A stretch of 29,612 nucleotides of DNA, from positions 1,838,293 through 1,867,904 of the forward strand of contig BFEA01000060.1 in assembly GCA_003427395.1 (NCBI GenBank). Direction: 5' to 3'. The DNA comes from Chara braunii (taxonomy: Eukaryota; Streptophyta; Charophyceae; Charales; Characeae). Numbering within the stretch: position 1 is the first letter of the stretch; every line of letters starts with the position of its first letter. Below, piece after piece: positions 17,201 to 28,280 of the stretch. The translations under genes were made by a program, and so were the position numbers. The notes beneath the pieces were generated by a model. It was not told where the DNA came from. It worked only from the letters and a program-made list of their open reading frames with translations, and did no database searches.

Positions 17201-19312
17201 TCACACCTGGAACTGGATCCGGGAGAGTTGCACCGAGACAACCCTCCGGGGCAGCAATCTCGAGACCAAGCTCGACAGCAGTGTCCTCCCCAACTGTTGA
17301 CCCAAAATCAAAACAGGGGGGATACCCAGCAGCAACCGCACCAGCAGCAACGTCAGCAACTGTTGTCGTCCCTGGAGCCTCTCGAGGATTACTGCATGGA
17401 GGATGTACAGCCGCAACAACACCAATTGTTGACGCACCAGGGAAAACAACAGCCACATATGGGAATGCCTCAGCCTCCCGGGGACCACCCGGTGGACTAC
17501 ACACAGCAGACGGAAGACCGCACTCACCACACATACCAACAGTTGACACACCAAGGAGACCAACAGCCTCAACTAGAAATGCCTCTCCTGGGCCAACAAC
17601 AATTGCACACACTGAAACTTGAGCAGCAGCTCTAAACATGGCAACACGAACAACAGCTGTTGGCATGGCACGAGCAACCCCCGAGGCGAGACCAGCATAG
17701 CATACACCATGCACAAATCCAAGTGCTGAACCAAACGGCACAACAAGCTCATCACTTTCAACAACAACAAGCCATGCAACAGAGAGTCTACGAGGAGCAG
17801 TACCACCTCCTATTGCAAGTTCAACTCGCACAATATCATCAACAACAGTACCAACAGAGGATGATACAACAACAACAGTTCCTCCAACACCTGCACTTGC
17901 ATTGGCAACAACAATTGTGCTGCCAACAACAGCAAGTCCTGCAGCAACAACAGGAACAACTACAAATATATTGGCAACAGCAAATCGAGCGGCAAGATCA
18001 CATGCCACAAGCCGAGGAGCAAATGTTGCTGAGAGGTGCAAGGGAGAAGAGCCCGCAAACTGAAGATGGTCAGACTCATGACATGGATATCTCGGCCCCC
18101 GACGTTACAAAAGTCCAACAGCAACAGTTGCCGACCGATATGGACATCCAACTCGTGGTGCCTATGCCACCAGGACTATTCAAAGATAGCTCGCCTCCCC
18201 CTCCTCCTCCGCTGGCCGCCAATGATGAGGTAAAACAAAAATTGGAATTCCTCACGGAATGGACCTTGGTCAAAAAATTTTCACTATCGGAGGACAGCCC
18301 TGCGGACAGGCTCAACAACAAGCAATGGGAGGAGGCGAAAACTATCCTTATGTACAACCCTCGAGTCTTGGCAACTGTTGAAAAATATGACAGTGTGTCG
18401 GCTATAGATTGGATGGATGTCGGGGCCGCAATTGTCCTAGTAGTTAATGAATTTCTTGACAAAATGGAAGAATATGCGAATAGGACACTCGAGGCAGAGA
18501 AAGTGACCCCCGACCGCAATCCGACGCACTCACAATCCGAGGCCTTTTGGCACGAAGGCCTTGCCTGGCCTAAAGTGCTCATTCAAGAGTTGTGTGATAC
18601 GCTGCACGCCCTCCCTCACTGGAGCTCAAAGGAGGAAGGAAACGATCAAATCTGCACCACCCCTGCACGACAGATCTTTCCTGACTCGCAGATAGGACAA
18701 TATCTTACCCTGCAGCCCGGGAGTCCATCTGCCCGCGCCGACCAGGTAACAGAGATCAGACCCAAGAGGGTGGGCCAGTTGGTGAGGCTGGAGGTCAACG
18801 ATGAGCTCCCGGCTGCCATGCCTTGCGGACTTGTCATCTTTCCCCTGACCAGAGTTAAGAGCGCAGGACAGTAGGTGCTTGGACTTAGGCCGCCACAACA
18901 GCTCCCTCCCGAGCCCCGACCTGAGTTCCCGGACAGACTGACGCAAGAGGGATTGAAGGGGAACCCGTCAAATGCGGTCATTCTGAAAAGACTCAAATAC
19001 TGGGCTAGGGAGACAAGTACGGAAGGAGTGAAGGGGGTGGTCCTGCCTACCTCTCTCTCACTCCCACAAGACATTATTCCCGCCATTCTGCTCATCGATC
19101 CCAAAATCAGACTACAGAAACGGGCAAACTTTAGCTGGTTTACACATCGACAGCTAATGGAGTTCAGCACTGACCGATTCACAACCGGCAATGCTTGGAC
19201 ACAATCTGAAGTCCTCACCCTTATGCAATTGTTTTTGGAGGACAATGTGCTCCAAGAACAAAATCAGTGGGACGATCCCCCGGCTGTCCTCCCCATCAAA
19301 TTGATTGGCTGA
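14295..19312 (+). pseudogene. LINE ORF1, giant Gln-rich nucleic-acid-binding protein
   Basis: This is the first ORF of the LINE, probably forming the RNP with its transcript. Order: an N-terminal domain (14295-14850) with HLILRNRGLRFRGYPVQL, resembling the DUF4283-type domain of plant LINE ORF1 proteins; a CCHC knuckle CYACKHSGHLNTDETC at 14990-15037 (CX2CX4HX6C); PSP/Gln repeats including a duplicated module of about 140 codons (15398 and 15815); GGQDPTPSP repeats (16200-16440); a very Gln/His-rich tract (about 17030-18010); and an acidic/hydrophobic C-terminal region (18200-19310) of unknown family. Disruptions are TGA at 14742, a frameshift near 14900, TGA at 15179, TAA at 17633 and TAG at 18872. 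From 14990 to the final TGA at 19310 one frame is kept. At about 1670 codons it is far longer than usual LINE ORF1. Confidence 0.75.
15398..16119. repeat. Duplicated module inside ORF1
   Basis: GTTGTGCATTCCACG at 15398 recurs as GTTGTGCATCCCACG at 15815 (417 bp, 139 codons). CGCTCAGACCACAATGGTCT at 15641 recurs at 16097 (456 bp, 152 codons). The frame is kept because both offsets are multiples of three. Markers shared by the encoded copies are VHAPD, PMANSDC and IRSDHNGLK. Confidence 0.8.
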
Positions 19313-19359
19313 GAAACCAGCGTGCTGGGTGCACAATAAGATCTTAATACTGTTGCACT
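19313..19359 (+). other. ORF1-ORF2 spacer
   Basis: About 47 bases separate the last ORF1 stop from the ATG chosen for ORF2 at 19360. Stops occur in the ORF1 frame within it. ORF2 may be translated by reinitiation, but nothing in the sequence shows this directly. Confidence 0.4.
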
Positions 19360-22300
19360 ATGATGGGTCCAACCAACCCAATGACCGGCGAACACACAAG
19401 CCACACACTGATTCAACCCCGGGCAGACAAGGACTTACCGTCTGCTGCTGGTTCGGCTCACCCTGTCCCCCTCATTGCAGCTTCCCCGCCCGCCCAACAA
19501 CAACGGTCCTTTCCACCCCTGCGACCACCCTCCCCTCCTGTGTTTCCCCGGATCGGAAACCACCCGCAGTGGGCGGTCAAGCTAGCGAGGGAAGATATAG
19601 ACATCCGATCATTAAATGTTAACGGCCTCATTCAAGCAACAAAAAAAAAATGCTATATGGGATATGATCAGATCTCCGGTTTTTGGCGGCTGGCCTGATG
19701 CGGTGTGTATTAAGGAAACACACCTTCGGAACACACCCCAACATGCAGCGAAAGTCAAATTCATATGGCCCTACACATGCTACTCGACGCCAGCAGTTGA
19801 CAGAGCGTCGGCCGAGGTTGCAATATGGCTCCCACCCTCCTCGAAACTCAGACAGTTGTCGGTGCAACACGACCATCAACATGGTCGATGGGTGAGTCTC
19901 AAAGCTGCTTATGAAGAAGACGAATTTTACTTAGTTAATGTCTATGCACCAAATGACCCTGCCGACAAGATAGATTTGTGGCTTGCCCTGCTCCAACATA
20001 TACCAAAGGATGCCCCCGTCATTATGATAGGGGACTTCAACACCACGCTGGACCCGGTGATGGATCGTAGGTCGTCCTCCCAAAGGGAGGATTTGGACCT
20101 GCCCTCGTTGTCGGAACTAAGCCCAGACATACTGATGCTTAAACAGCTAATGGCGGACAGGGAGCTCGAAGATGCCTACAGAATACTGCACCCTGCCCAA
20201 AAAGCCTACACATGTTTATCCTCCAGAGGCTCTCGGGGCTTCGCCAATTCGCGAATAGACCTTGCTTTGGTTTCGAAGGAACTGATGGGCGCGACCACGA
20301 CTGCTGAGATAGCAGCAATTAGCCCTTGTAAATCCTTTGACCACCGCATGATAACTTTGGGCCTTTCTTTCCACAATCAAATCAAAAGAGGACCGGGCTT
20401 TTACAAGTTAAATACGTCGCTGTTGCAGCTCACCAAATTCAAGGAAATGGTGAGGGAGTTTTGGAAATACTGGCAGTCTACAAAACCGCAACCAGAGGCG
20501 CGTCAAACCGTCACATGGTTTAATAACGGGATTGTCCAATTAAGAGACAGAGCCAAGAAATTTTCCACCCAGACAGCAAGAGACCGCAAGGCGATAATCG
20601 ACCGCCTTATGCGGGACCTCGAAGAGTGGGATGAGTCCACCACAGAGAACCCTCAGCTCATCCCGCCATTTGAAAAACTGCAAGAGGCAGGAGATCACCT
20701 CCAAGCCTACTTAGAAAAGCAGTCGCAGGCATGGAGGATACAAGCAAGAATAAGAAGAGAACACACTGAGGGAACGATGACGAAGTCCTTTTTTAATAAA
20801 GCAAAAGCCCGTGCACGGGCTTCGGCCGTGCCAAGGCTCAGACACCCCCTCGACGACAGAGCTCCGGTAGCTACGAATGCTTATGCAATCACTGACTACG
20901 CCGCCAACTTTTACAAGGACCTGTTCACATCAAGTACCCCCAATAAGAACCCCGACGAAGTACGGGAGGCCAGGGACGAGCTGCTTTGCGTTGTGCATTC
21001 ACGCTTAACGCAGGAACAAAAAGCAGAATTGGACAGGCCTCTCGTGCTAGAAGAGATATGGGAGGCCTTACAGCAAATGGACGATGAGAAAACTCCCGGA
21101 ATCGACTCCTTCCCAAAGGAGTTCTGGCTGACATTCTGGGACCTCCTCAAGGATGATCTGATGGACTACATAAGGTCTGTCCGAGAGGAAGGCTCTTTTG
21201 GGGGTGTGATCGGTCAAGGGGTGACAACGCTTCTTTATAAAAAAGGAGACAAAGAGGATATTAGAAATTACAGACCCATCACTCTCCTCCCAGTCCCCTA
21301 TAAACTGGTAGCGAAAGCCCTCACCACTCGCCTGCTGCCGTTTATGAACTTGATTATCCACCCTGATCAAACAGGTTTTATGCCAAATTGCAATATCCAA
21401 GATAGCATTCTGCTGGTCAACAAAACTATCAAATATGCTCGCCAGCGCAGAGCCCAAGCAGCCATACTATTCATAGATTTCGAGAAAGCATATGATCACG
21501 TCAACTGGGACTTCTTAGACACGTGCTTGGCAAAAATGAACTTCGGTTCCCAATTCTGTCAATGGGTGCAAATCCTCCACAGATCGGCCACCACAAACAT
21601 CATGCTCAACGGCCACCTCTCTGCCCCAATTCGACTGCAGAGATCAGTCCGCCAAGGGGACCCCATCGCACCACTGCTGTTTGTCATAGTCATGGAGGCT
21701 CTGGCAGCGTTGATCCTGGCTCACCTGAAAATAAGCAAAATACCAATCCCAGAGATACCGGAGCATCTTATTCCGATGACCTCACTCTTCGCGGATGACC
21801 TTACGGTCCTCATACGTGCGGATCGGGACAGCATGTAAGCCCTGACCCAAACTATACACCTCTTTTCACTGGCGGTGGATATGAAAGTAAACTGGGGATC
21901 GAAGACAGAGGGCTGGTGGCTTCATCCTCATGACGTGCCTCCACCACCGGTCTCGTGCGTAGCATGGGCGAGGAAAGAAGACGCTATCAGGATATTGGGA
22001 GTAAAGCTAACGGCTATGGGACCCCCGGTGGACCATGGAGACAACCTCGTGAATATGGCCATCGACCATATGGCGAGATGGGAGGGACTGCACACATCAT
22101 TGGTTGGACGGCCGCTGGCAATCAATAACGCCATCCTTGTAGCTATATGGTACAAATTGGCGGTGTGGCCACTGACAACACATCAATACACCAAACTGCG
22201 TAAAGCGCTTACATCATATCTATGGAAGAACAGCGCCAAGGCGGAAAGGTGACTAAATAGAGTGTCTTGGGACACCCTCACACAACCAAGATCTGTTGGG

Positions 22301-23888
22301 GGGTAGGGGATACTAGACCCTCAGAGGGAGACCGAGGCTATGATGTTCAAAGTGCTTACCAGACTCCTCGTAGGAAACAACATTCCATGGAGACCTATGG
22401 CCTGTGTGCAAATAGGGGGGTTGGCGCCGGAATCGGTGCCCTCCGATCACGTTCACCCGTTCCAATGGCTGACAAATAAACACAGGACGATCCCGAGTCC
22501 TCGCCGCCACACGCAGGCAGTTGGCACATCACGTGCCATCAGAGAGGACATTCACAACGACCCCCTTTGGCCCAATATGATTAAACTGTGGAGGACGCGA
22601 GACCCTGATCAAAAGCGCGCGCCCAACAGGTGGCACACAGTGAGGAGGCAGCCACTGTTTGGAAACCTCTTCATCCTTGATGAGGATGGAAACCCCTTTG
22701 CGCTCACTACCAACTCACCGTGGCTAGTCTGGGTAAAAAGAGGAATCTATACAGCGGGTGACCTCTGGGACCAGGTCGAACAGAAATGGCTCTCGATGGA
22801 TTGTTTACTCACTAAGCTGAAATATGTGAGGAACATTGAAGACGAGGCTCACCAACTCATCGATGCCCTGCCATTGGCCTGGCAGCAGACTCTCAAAACA
22901 GGGCCGACGATCCAGCCGCAAGACTGGGTGGTCAGATATGTGGACCTGCCATGTCCACTGAAAGTTTACAGGGTCTGCAACAGAACCTGCGGGAGCTGCA
23001 AACTGGAAGCCTTTGGCCTGCAAGCCCCGGGGATGCGGCTGTCCCACCTGAATCGAGATGAAGATTCCAACATTACAGAGTCATGGGTGGGACTAATAAA
23101 TGTCCGAGTTGTGGGGGACCGAGACAATGGATTTCAAGTGTATGAGCCGTCCACACCCATTGCTCTGCTTCCCTTCGATCCGGAGGAATGGAAATGGACG
23201 AGCCAGCAACACTTACATATCTGGAACTATACGGTCAAAGGGGGGTACAAGGCAGCGCAGCCTCAACAGCAGATAGCCGACACGATCGTACGTAGATGGG
23301 AGCGGGACTCACCACTTGGACCGCGCTTGCCGCATACCCTCCCCTGGACCAAATATGCTAAACTCATGCCCACGAACCTTAGGTCCCTGCAGTGGCAAAT
23401 ATTACATCGGTGTCTCCCAACCCCCGACTGGATTGTGTCCAGAACAAATCTAGAGCAAAAAGGTATGTTATCCCCCATCTGCACGTACTGTTGGAGGGCC
23501 ACACAGCGTGCCAGGCCAACTCTTGAGCATTGCCTGTTGGCTTGCCCGATGGTTGCCCAAATATGGACGTGGTGGGATGCGGCGTTCCACGCGCTAACGG
23601 ACCAGCACATACCATGGGACATTGGTCTCCTCCTCCTGGGCGAAAATCAACAACTGCTTGCAAACTGGTCTCCGTTCGTGGTTAACCTCTTCTCATACAT
23701 GAGGCTACATGTCCTCATGCAAGCCTGGAGAACAAGGTGCTCCTATGAGAGAAATGACCACCAGTTTGGATTTCAAAAAGCGCAACAGGAGATAGAGGAT
23801 GAAATTAGATCCCGGACTCAAACTGCATGGAAAACCATGTCACATGAGTACTACGAGGAGAAGGATGCAACCCTCAGGCCCTTAAGTG
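19360..23888 (+). pseudogene. LINE ORF2: endonuclease, RT and first zf-RVT
   Basis: The catalytic protein for target-primed reverse transcription. A Pro-rich leader precedes the APE endonuclease: LNVNGL at 19612, KETHLR at 19712, GDFNTTL at 20030, SRIDLAL near 20250 and FDHR at 20336 (usually SDH). The RT follows: KGDKEDIRNYRPITLL from about 21241, FIDFEKAYDHVNW near 21472, RQGDP near 21650 and the catalytic FADD at 21788-21799. The post-RT connector includes WKNSAKAER and a GILDP motif. The zf-RVT lies at about 23390-23560 (CTYC at 23480, then HCLLAC). Disruptions: a frameshift in the A run at 19640-19649, TAA at 21836, TGA at 22250 and TAG at 22304. It has no RNase H and fits the plant L1 clade. 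It runs in frame into a second module at about 23889. Confidence 0.85.
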
Positions 23889-25790
23889 CAGGGGGGATCA
23901 AGGCACTGAAACAACAGTTGGCGGCCTTCCTCTGGACAGGCGACAACAACAAATCCCACGTCATAAGCCGTGTAGCATGGGAATCAGTGATTCAGTCCAA
24001 GAGTGGAGGAGGAATGGGAATTGTGGACCCGGCCACACAATTCCAAGCCCTAATGATTCGCTGGATTCAACGCATTATCTTCTCCACATCATCCCCTTGA
24101 GTCCCCTTGGCCCTGGCACAAATTTATGGCCTGGCCCCGGAAACCCCACCTGAGATCGATCCTAGAGTTTGGCTGGAAGATACGTATTGGAGGTTGTCGA
24201 GGAAGTACAGGAACGGGGACCCTTCCGACAAACAATGGGTGCACTTGATACGCACCTGGAGAAAACTCCCCCTCCCGGTTCGATCGACACCGGAGAGGTG
24301 GGAAGAGATCTTCAGGCAACCCCTCTTCGGCAACCGACTAATAACGGATGTTGGTGGGCGGGTGCGGAACAGCTCGGATGCCCCGTGGAAAGGCTAGGTA
24401 AAGCATGGCGTCCGGAGGGTTGGAGACCTTTGGGACAAGGAGACCGGAAACTGGAAGAGCATAGAAAGGATGCGTGCATGGCTGCGGTACTGCCATCGTA
24501 CTGAGAAGGCACTCAACGACCGTATTGAGAGTTTCCACCTCCAATGGTATGCCACCCTTAGAAAAGGTTCATGCTTGAAGGAAGGAGACTGGGTGGGGCT
24601 ATTCGACCATGAGAAAGAGGTCGGGCATGTGCACCTTATCGGCTCGGGACGTGCGCTAATAGAAATCTTCTCCATCCAAAAGGACGGCAGACTAGATGAG
24701 AACCAACAACCCTTCATATGGAAAGAACAAAAGGATGTGTATCACATCCGGGTTATGGAGGAGGGATGCCACCAGAGGGTGTATTGCCCAATGACCTCCA
24801 TCGAGGACCTCCCCTTAAAGCCGGATGAGTGGCGATGGAACCAACGTAACCCGACTAGAAAAGGGGAGGATAACACACTGGCACTACTCAATCTAAAAAC
24901 TAAATCTGCCTACCGAATGTTCAGATCCAAATGCAGGCTGGGGGACCGCGTGGAAGACAGATGGTATCGCCATCTTAACATAGACCGTAGCCTGCTTAAG
25001 CCCATTCGATGGTTCGTTCACTATAGTTGCAGACCCGCCAAAATCTCAGCCCTTCAATGGAAAATTGAACATAGGTGTCTACCAACCAACGACTGGCTGA
25101 TAGACCATACGCGTTTAGAGCAGCAAGGGAAAGCACTACCATGGTGCCACAAATGTCTGCAGAGCTTCCCTGGGACGAGGCGGGCGGAGACTATAGAACA
25201 TATTTTTTTCCAATGCCCTACGTCAGTGCTACTGTGGAAAAGTTGGGATAGGATTTGGCGACACATTGCTCCCGGTGTGACATGGCCTTGGGACTGGAGG
25301 GCCATACTGTTGGGATATCACCCTCTAATCCGGGGAAACACATTTGTGGAAAACATGTTCAAACTGGGTAGGCGGAGCATCCTATGGACTATATGGTGGA
25401 AGCGATGCATCCTAGAGATAGAGGGGGCGCAGGTAGAAGACGGAGAAGCTATGAAGCAAATACGAATACTGGTTCAATATAAAATTGCAACCCAATGGAG
25501 AGCAGCTAAAGATAAGCTTGATCAGTCGTATCCCTGGGGGGACATGAACAAGATTATCTCTAGATTCAACAAGGACTGGCTTGGGGGAGATAGGGAGGGA
25601 TGGGTGGCTGAGATAAAAATGGTCCAGAGTTAACCGGAGTGCAGATTCCCGGGAAGAAATGGTAAGGGATTACAAGTTGATTTTCCATGACTGGATTAAA
25701 GTGGACCCGGGCGTCCCACTACGGCCAGCCCAGGACTTTGCAGACCCCTTTCCCCCCACCCGCTGTCCTTGGCGGAAGCACTACCAGTGA
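23889..25790 (+). pseudogene. Second, divergent LINE post-RT and zf-RVT module
   Basis: This module repeats the order of the previous 1.7 kb: IKALKQQLAAFLW aligns with YTKLRKALTSYLW (22191), GGGMGIVDP with the GG.GILDP motif, VKHGVRRVGDLWD (24398) with VKRGIYTAGDLWD, and LQWKIEHRCLPTNDWL (25057) with LQWQILHRCLPTPDWI (23392). The zinc finger is WCHKC at 25142 and EHIFFQC near 25195. By eye the two zf-RVT regions are about 40% identical, so they come from different families or are an old duplication. Stops lie at 24098 (TGA) and 24395 (TAG, where the parallel module has Trp). A frameshift near 25620 leads to a plausible terminus at TGA 25788. It is either a 5'-truncated LINE fused to the upstream copy or a genuine second C-terminal module. 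Confidence 0.75.
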
Positions 25791-26083
25791 CATGAGCCGA
25801 GATGCCAGTAGACACACATCACCCAGAACATAAGAGATCTCCGTGCTATCTATTTCACAGTCGTTCCTTCTGTTGTTTTGAGCTAGCTGCTGGGCTCACA
25901 ATCACTCGCAGACCGTTTCTCGACTCAGCAGGCTGCAAGGCTGAGTCTCTGCACTGTCCAAATTTTCAGTTAGATGATTGTTGGGTTCAGAACCTCCTGT
26001 TGTTGTTGCTCTGGTCTGCAATCGGAGCACCTGCAAGGAGTGCAAGTAACGGATTTGAGATGGGTGGGGTAATGTGCTATCAA
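25791..26083 (+). other. Presumed LINE 3' flank with a short duplication
   Basis: There is no poly(A). CAGCAGGCTGCAAGGCTGAG (about 25926) recurs as AGCAGGCTGTAAGGCTG (about 26120), each followed by a TCTCT-TGC-GACC-like word, so a stretch of about 60-100 bp may be duplicated around a SINE head copy. No gene was found. Confidence 0.35.
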
Positions 26084-26480
26084 GGGACGCTGGACCCCGC
26101 CTCCGTAAGCAACCACAGCAGGCTGTAAGGCTGTAAGGTTGGATCTCTATGCTGACCATAATGTTCTGTTGAATGTTTCTTAGGTGGAGATGCTATCCAT
26201 GGGACGTTGGACCCGGTTTCCAGCAGATACATTCCAGATGCATTGCTTTTGTATTTCGCTCGGTAATTTCATTCTGCATTCTGCATTCTGCATTCTGCAT
26301 TCTCATTCCTGGGCGCCCTATGGACAGGGGGTGGATGGTAGGGGTTAAGAGATGGAGGGAGATTTCACTGGTGCCCCCCAGTGCCCCTGTCCAACTCCCG
26401 ACCCAGCTGCAGGATAGGCAAGGCAGTGATGGTTTGATGACTTTGAAATGGGACGCTGGACCCAGTTTCCATCACAGGGC
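26084..26480 (+). repeat. Three SINE head fragments in a row
   Basis: GGGACGCTGGACCCCG at 26084, ATGGGACGTTGGACCCGG at 26199 and ATGGGACGCTGGACCCAG at 26449 match the first 16-25 bases of the SINE family. The sequence diverges afterwards, without the GCTCCCCACC box or the hairpin and tail. Retroposons lose 5' ends, not 3' ends, so head-only copies are unusual. Between the second and third lies a 7-bp microsatellite. Confidence 0.6.
26271..26303. repeat. (ATTCTGC)n microsatellite
   Basis: Four full ATTCTGC units and a partial fifth. Simple tandem slippage. Confidence 0.9.
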
Positions 26481-26525
26481 GGCACCTGTTCCATTGAGCT
26501 ATTAAAGATGTATTCAAAATGTATC

Positions 26526-26664
26526 ATGGGACGCTGGACCCGTTTTCCAGCAGGTGAAGCTCCCCACCAATAGATGGAGCGGCCCGCCAGGCAAAGCCTC
26601 CATCTTGGTGGTTCTCTTACCACCACCAGGATGGAGGTCTTGCACATGGGCCCTTTTGGGGGGG

Positions 26665-26692
<28 letters not shown>
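26526..26692 (+). mobile_element. Hairpin SINE copy D with poly(A) tail
   Basis: The head ATGGGACGCTGGACCC (a CTGG/CCAG mini-stem closes here as CTGGACCCGTTTTCCAG), then GCTCCCCACCAATAGATGG with GGAGC closing a stem, then a hairpin CCTCCATC/GATGGAGG with an inner TGGTGGT/ACCACCA, a G run, and 28 A (26665-26692). The hairpin stem has no sequence in common with copies A and B, yet pairs fully. No target duplication was found. The tail abuts a LINE remnant. Confidence 0.75.
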
Positions 26693-26695
<3 letters not shown>

Positions 26696-26697
26696 CT

Positions 26698-27960
26698 CTG
26701 CAAAGGAAGGAGTGGGAAACTTTGGGAAAGTGTGGGTGGAGAAAGGTGTCTTATTGGTAAAGCACCTGTCGGGGGAGGATGAAAAGACATGGATTACAGA
26801 AGAAATGTTATGACAAAAGCTACCTAGACTGAGAAGGGTGGCTGAAAACTACAAGAAATTGAGAGAAGTCTTTCCTCCTCAATGAGAGGCACTACTGAGA
26901 AGATCTGCAGAGAACGCGAGTGGGACGTGGCTCAGGGCAGATGATGATGAAGCTACAGTTTAGAAGGTAATAGGTCCGAATCTGGCCTCAGGTTGGAAGG
27001 TGGAGGAGTGGAGAGAAAAAAATAGAAATGGAGACAGAAAGGAATCACACATGATTCTGGTCCAAGAAAAAGTCATCCCAACAAAGAGGGACTTGACAGA
27101 AGTGCATGTTTGGTCTACTCAGAAAAAATGCTTGCTGCTAGGGGATGTTGAAGACTTTCGCATCGAACCGCTGCTAAAAGGTTGGCAGACCTCACCAGGA
27201 GAGAGTACTGAGTCTCCTCTTGTATACTACAAACCCAAAGTCGGGGTCGAATTTTTGAACGCCAGAGTCACGAATAATCCTACCTCACTGGCCAAAAGAC
27301 GTTTCCAAAAAGTTAAAGGGCCAGACTGCTTACCTCATGACTGGATAGCACAATGAAAAACACTAAAAAAATTCCTTCCCAAGCTAATGTCAGTCTGCTG
27401 TGGTCCCAAAGTTTGCAGGTGGTACCAACAACGAACTGGTTAGCTTCAAAAGGAATGGATGTCCAGACGATCTGCAGCAGGTGTGAGTGGGGTTGGGAAT
27501 CCAACATACACCTATGGATCCATTGTCCACTGGCGGAAGTCGGACGCAGTTTGATTGTGGTGGCAATCCCATTGGAATGTGATAACAAAAGGTACCTTTT
27601 CCATGGGCCGATGAGTGGATACTGTATGGTAGCCTACTGGAAAGTGGATTTAAGTACATAGAGGGATGGGGCTATGTTGAATTGGTCTGCAAAGGAGTCA
27701 TCAGACTCATCATGCATCAAATCTGGAAGGCAAGAAATGCAAAAGTTTTAAGAAATGAGAAAGTTGCAGATCAGCAGCAACAATATCAGATTTTAAAAGA
27801 CATCATACTAATGATTCTCGCAGACTGGAAACGTAGTACAGAGAGGCTTGGCCGTGGTCGACTATGGTTTGGAAAGACCTGGGCAAAGGATTGTGGACTG
27901 GCATCGGTTTCAGGAGAGGAAAAGATGGAAATAGCTCGCTGAGTCGCTGGCTTTGTCCCT
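26698..27960 (+). pseudogene. Third, heavily decayed LINE ORF2 C-terminus
   Basis: The fragment begins with WVEKGVLLVKHLSGEDEKTW (26733), parallel to VKRGIYTAGDLWD in the LINE above. A connector with frameshifts follows (open pieces at 27000-27356, 27353-27661 and 27682-27942). The zf-RVT is NWLASKGMDVQTICSRC (CSRC at 27473), then HLWIHCP. The tail is IMHQIWKARNAKVLRNEK, a WKARN motif typical of plant LINE C-termini. The distance from the WV-K-G motif to the zinc finger is about 740 bp, against about 750 in the two preceding modules. At least two frameshifts and several stops make it older or faster decayed. No poly(A) was found. Confidence 0.7.
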
Positions 27961-28280
27961 CCGGCCATCAATAATGGGCTCAATCTGTAACCTAGGGCTT
28001 GGAGAATGAGTATGGGTAGAACTTGACCAGGGATAGATTCTTAGTTCAAGGAGGTTCTAAAGTTGTGAATAGTAGGTGTGTAAAGAAGGTCCACAGTGGG
28101 ACTGGTACTTGAGACCTCAACCTTTTAATCAGGGTCCACGGGCCCACCTTTTTCAAAGATTTATGGTTTTTTCGCGGAAGAGTATTTTGGTAAAGCAATA
28201 ATTTGACTTCAAATGTAAGTCGTTTTTAATCAGTGTTTCAAGGGTTAATTTGGAAAGTTTTTGGATTTAGTACGGGTACT
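27961..28280. other. Unassigned stretch
   Basis: AT-rich sequence after the LINE remnant. No ORF, repeat or boundary could be supported. Confidence 0.35.

Larger units (their letters stand above)
13860..25790 (+). mobile_element. Large two-ORF LINE (L1-like), decayed
   Basis: The extent is taken from the first repeat-containing leader to the last ORF2 stop. Neither the 5' end nor a poly(A) or target duplication could be fixed. ORF1 is unusually long and ORF2 carries two zf-RVT modules, so the unit is about 12 kb if it is one element. Ambiguous bases at 15325 and 15343 lie within ORF1. All disruptions are single stops or one-base shifts, so decay is moderate compared with the LINE piece at 26.7 kb. 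Confidence 0.6.

Noticed and set aside
17010-18041. 343-codon minus-strand ORF rich in Val/Ala
   Set aside because: It is the antisense shadow of the Gln-rich ORF1 tract (CAA/CAG read as TTG/CTG/GTT).
14742-24397. In-frame stops in the LINE as programmed readthrough or as evidence of methylation-driven C-to-T decay
   Set aside because: No readthrough context is visible. TAA, TAG and TGA are always one C-to-T step from CAA, CAG and CGA, so the stops alone carry no information on the mutation process. Ordinary decay is sufficient.
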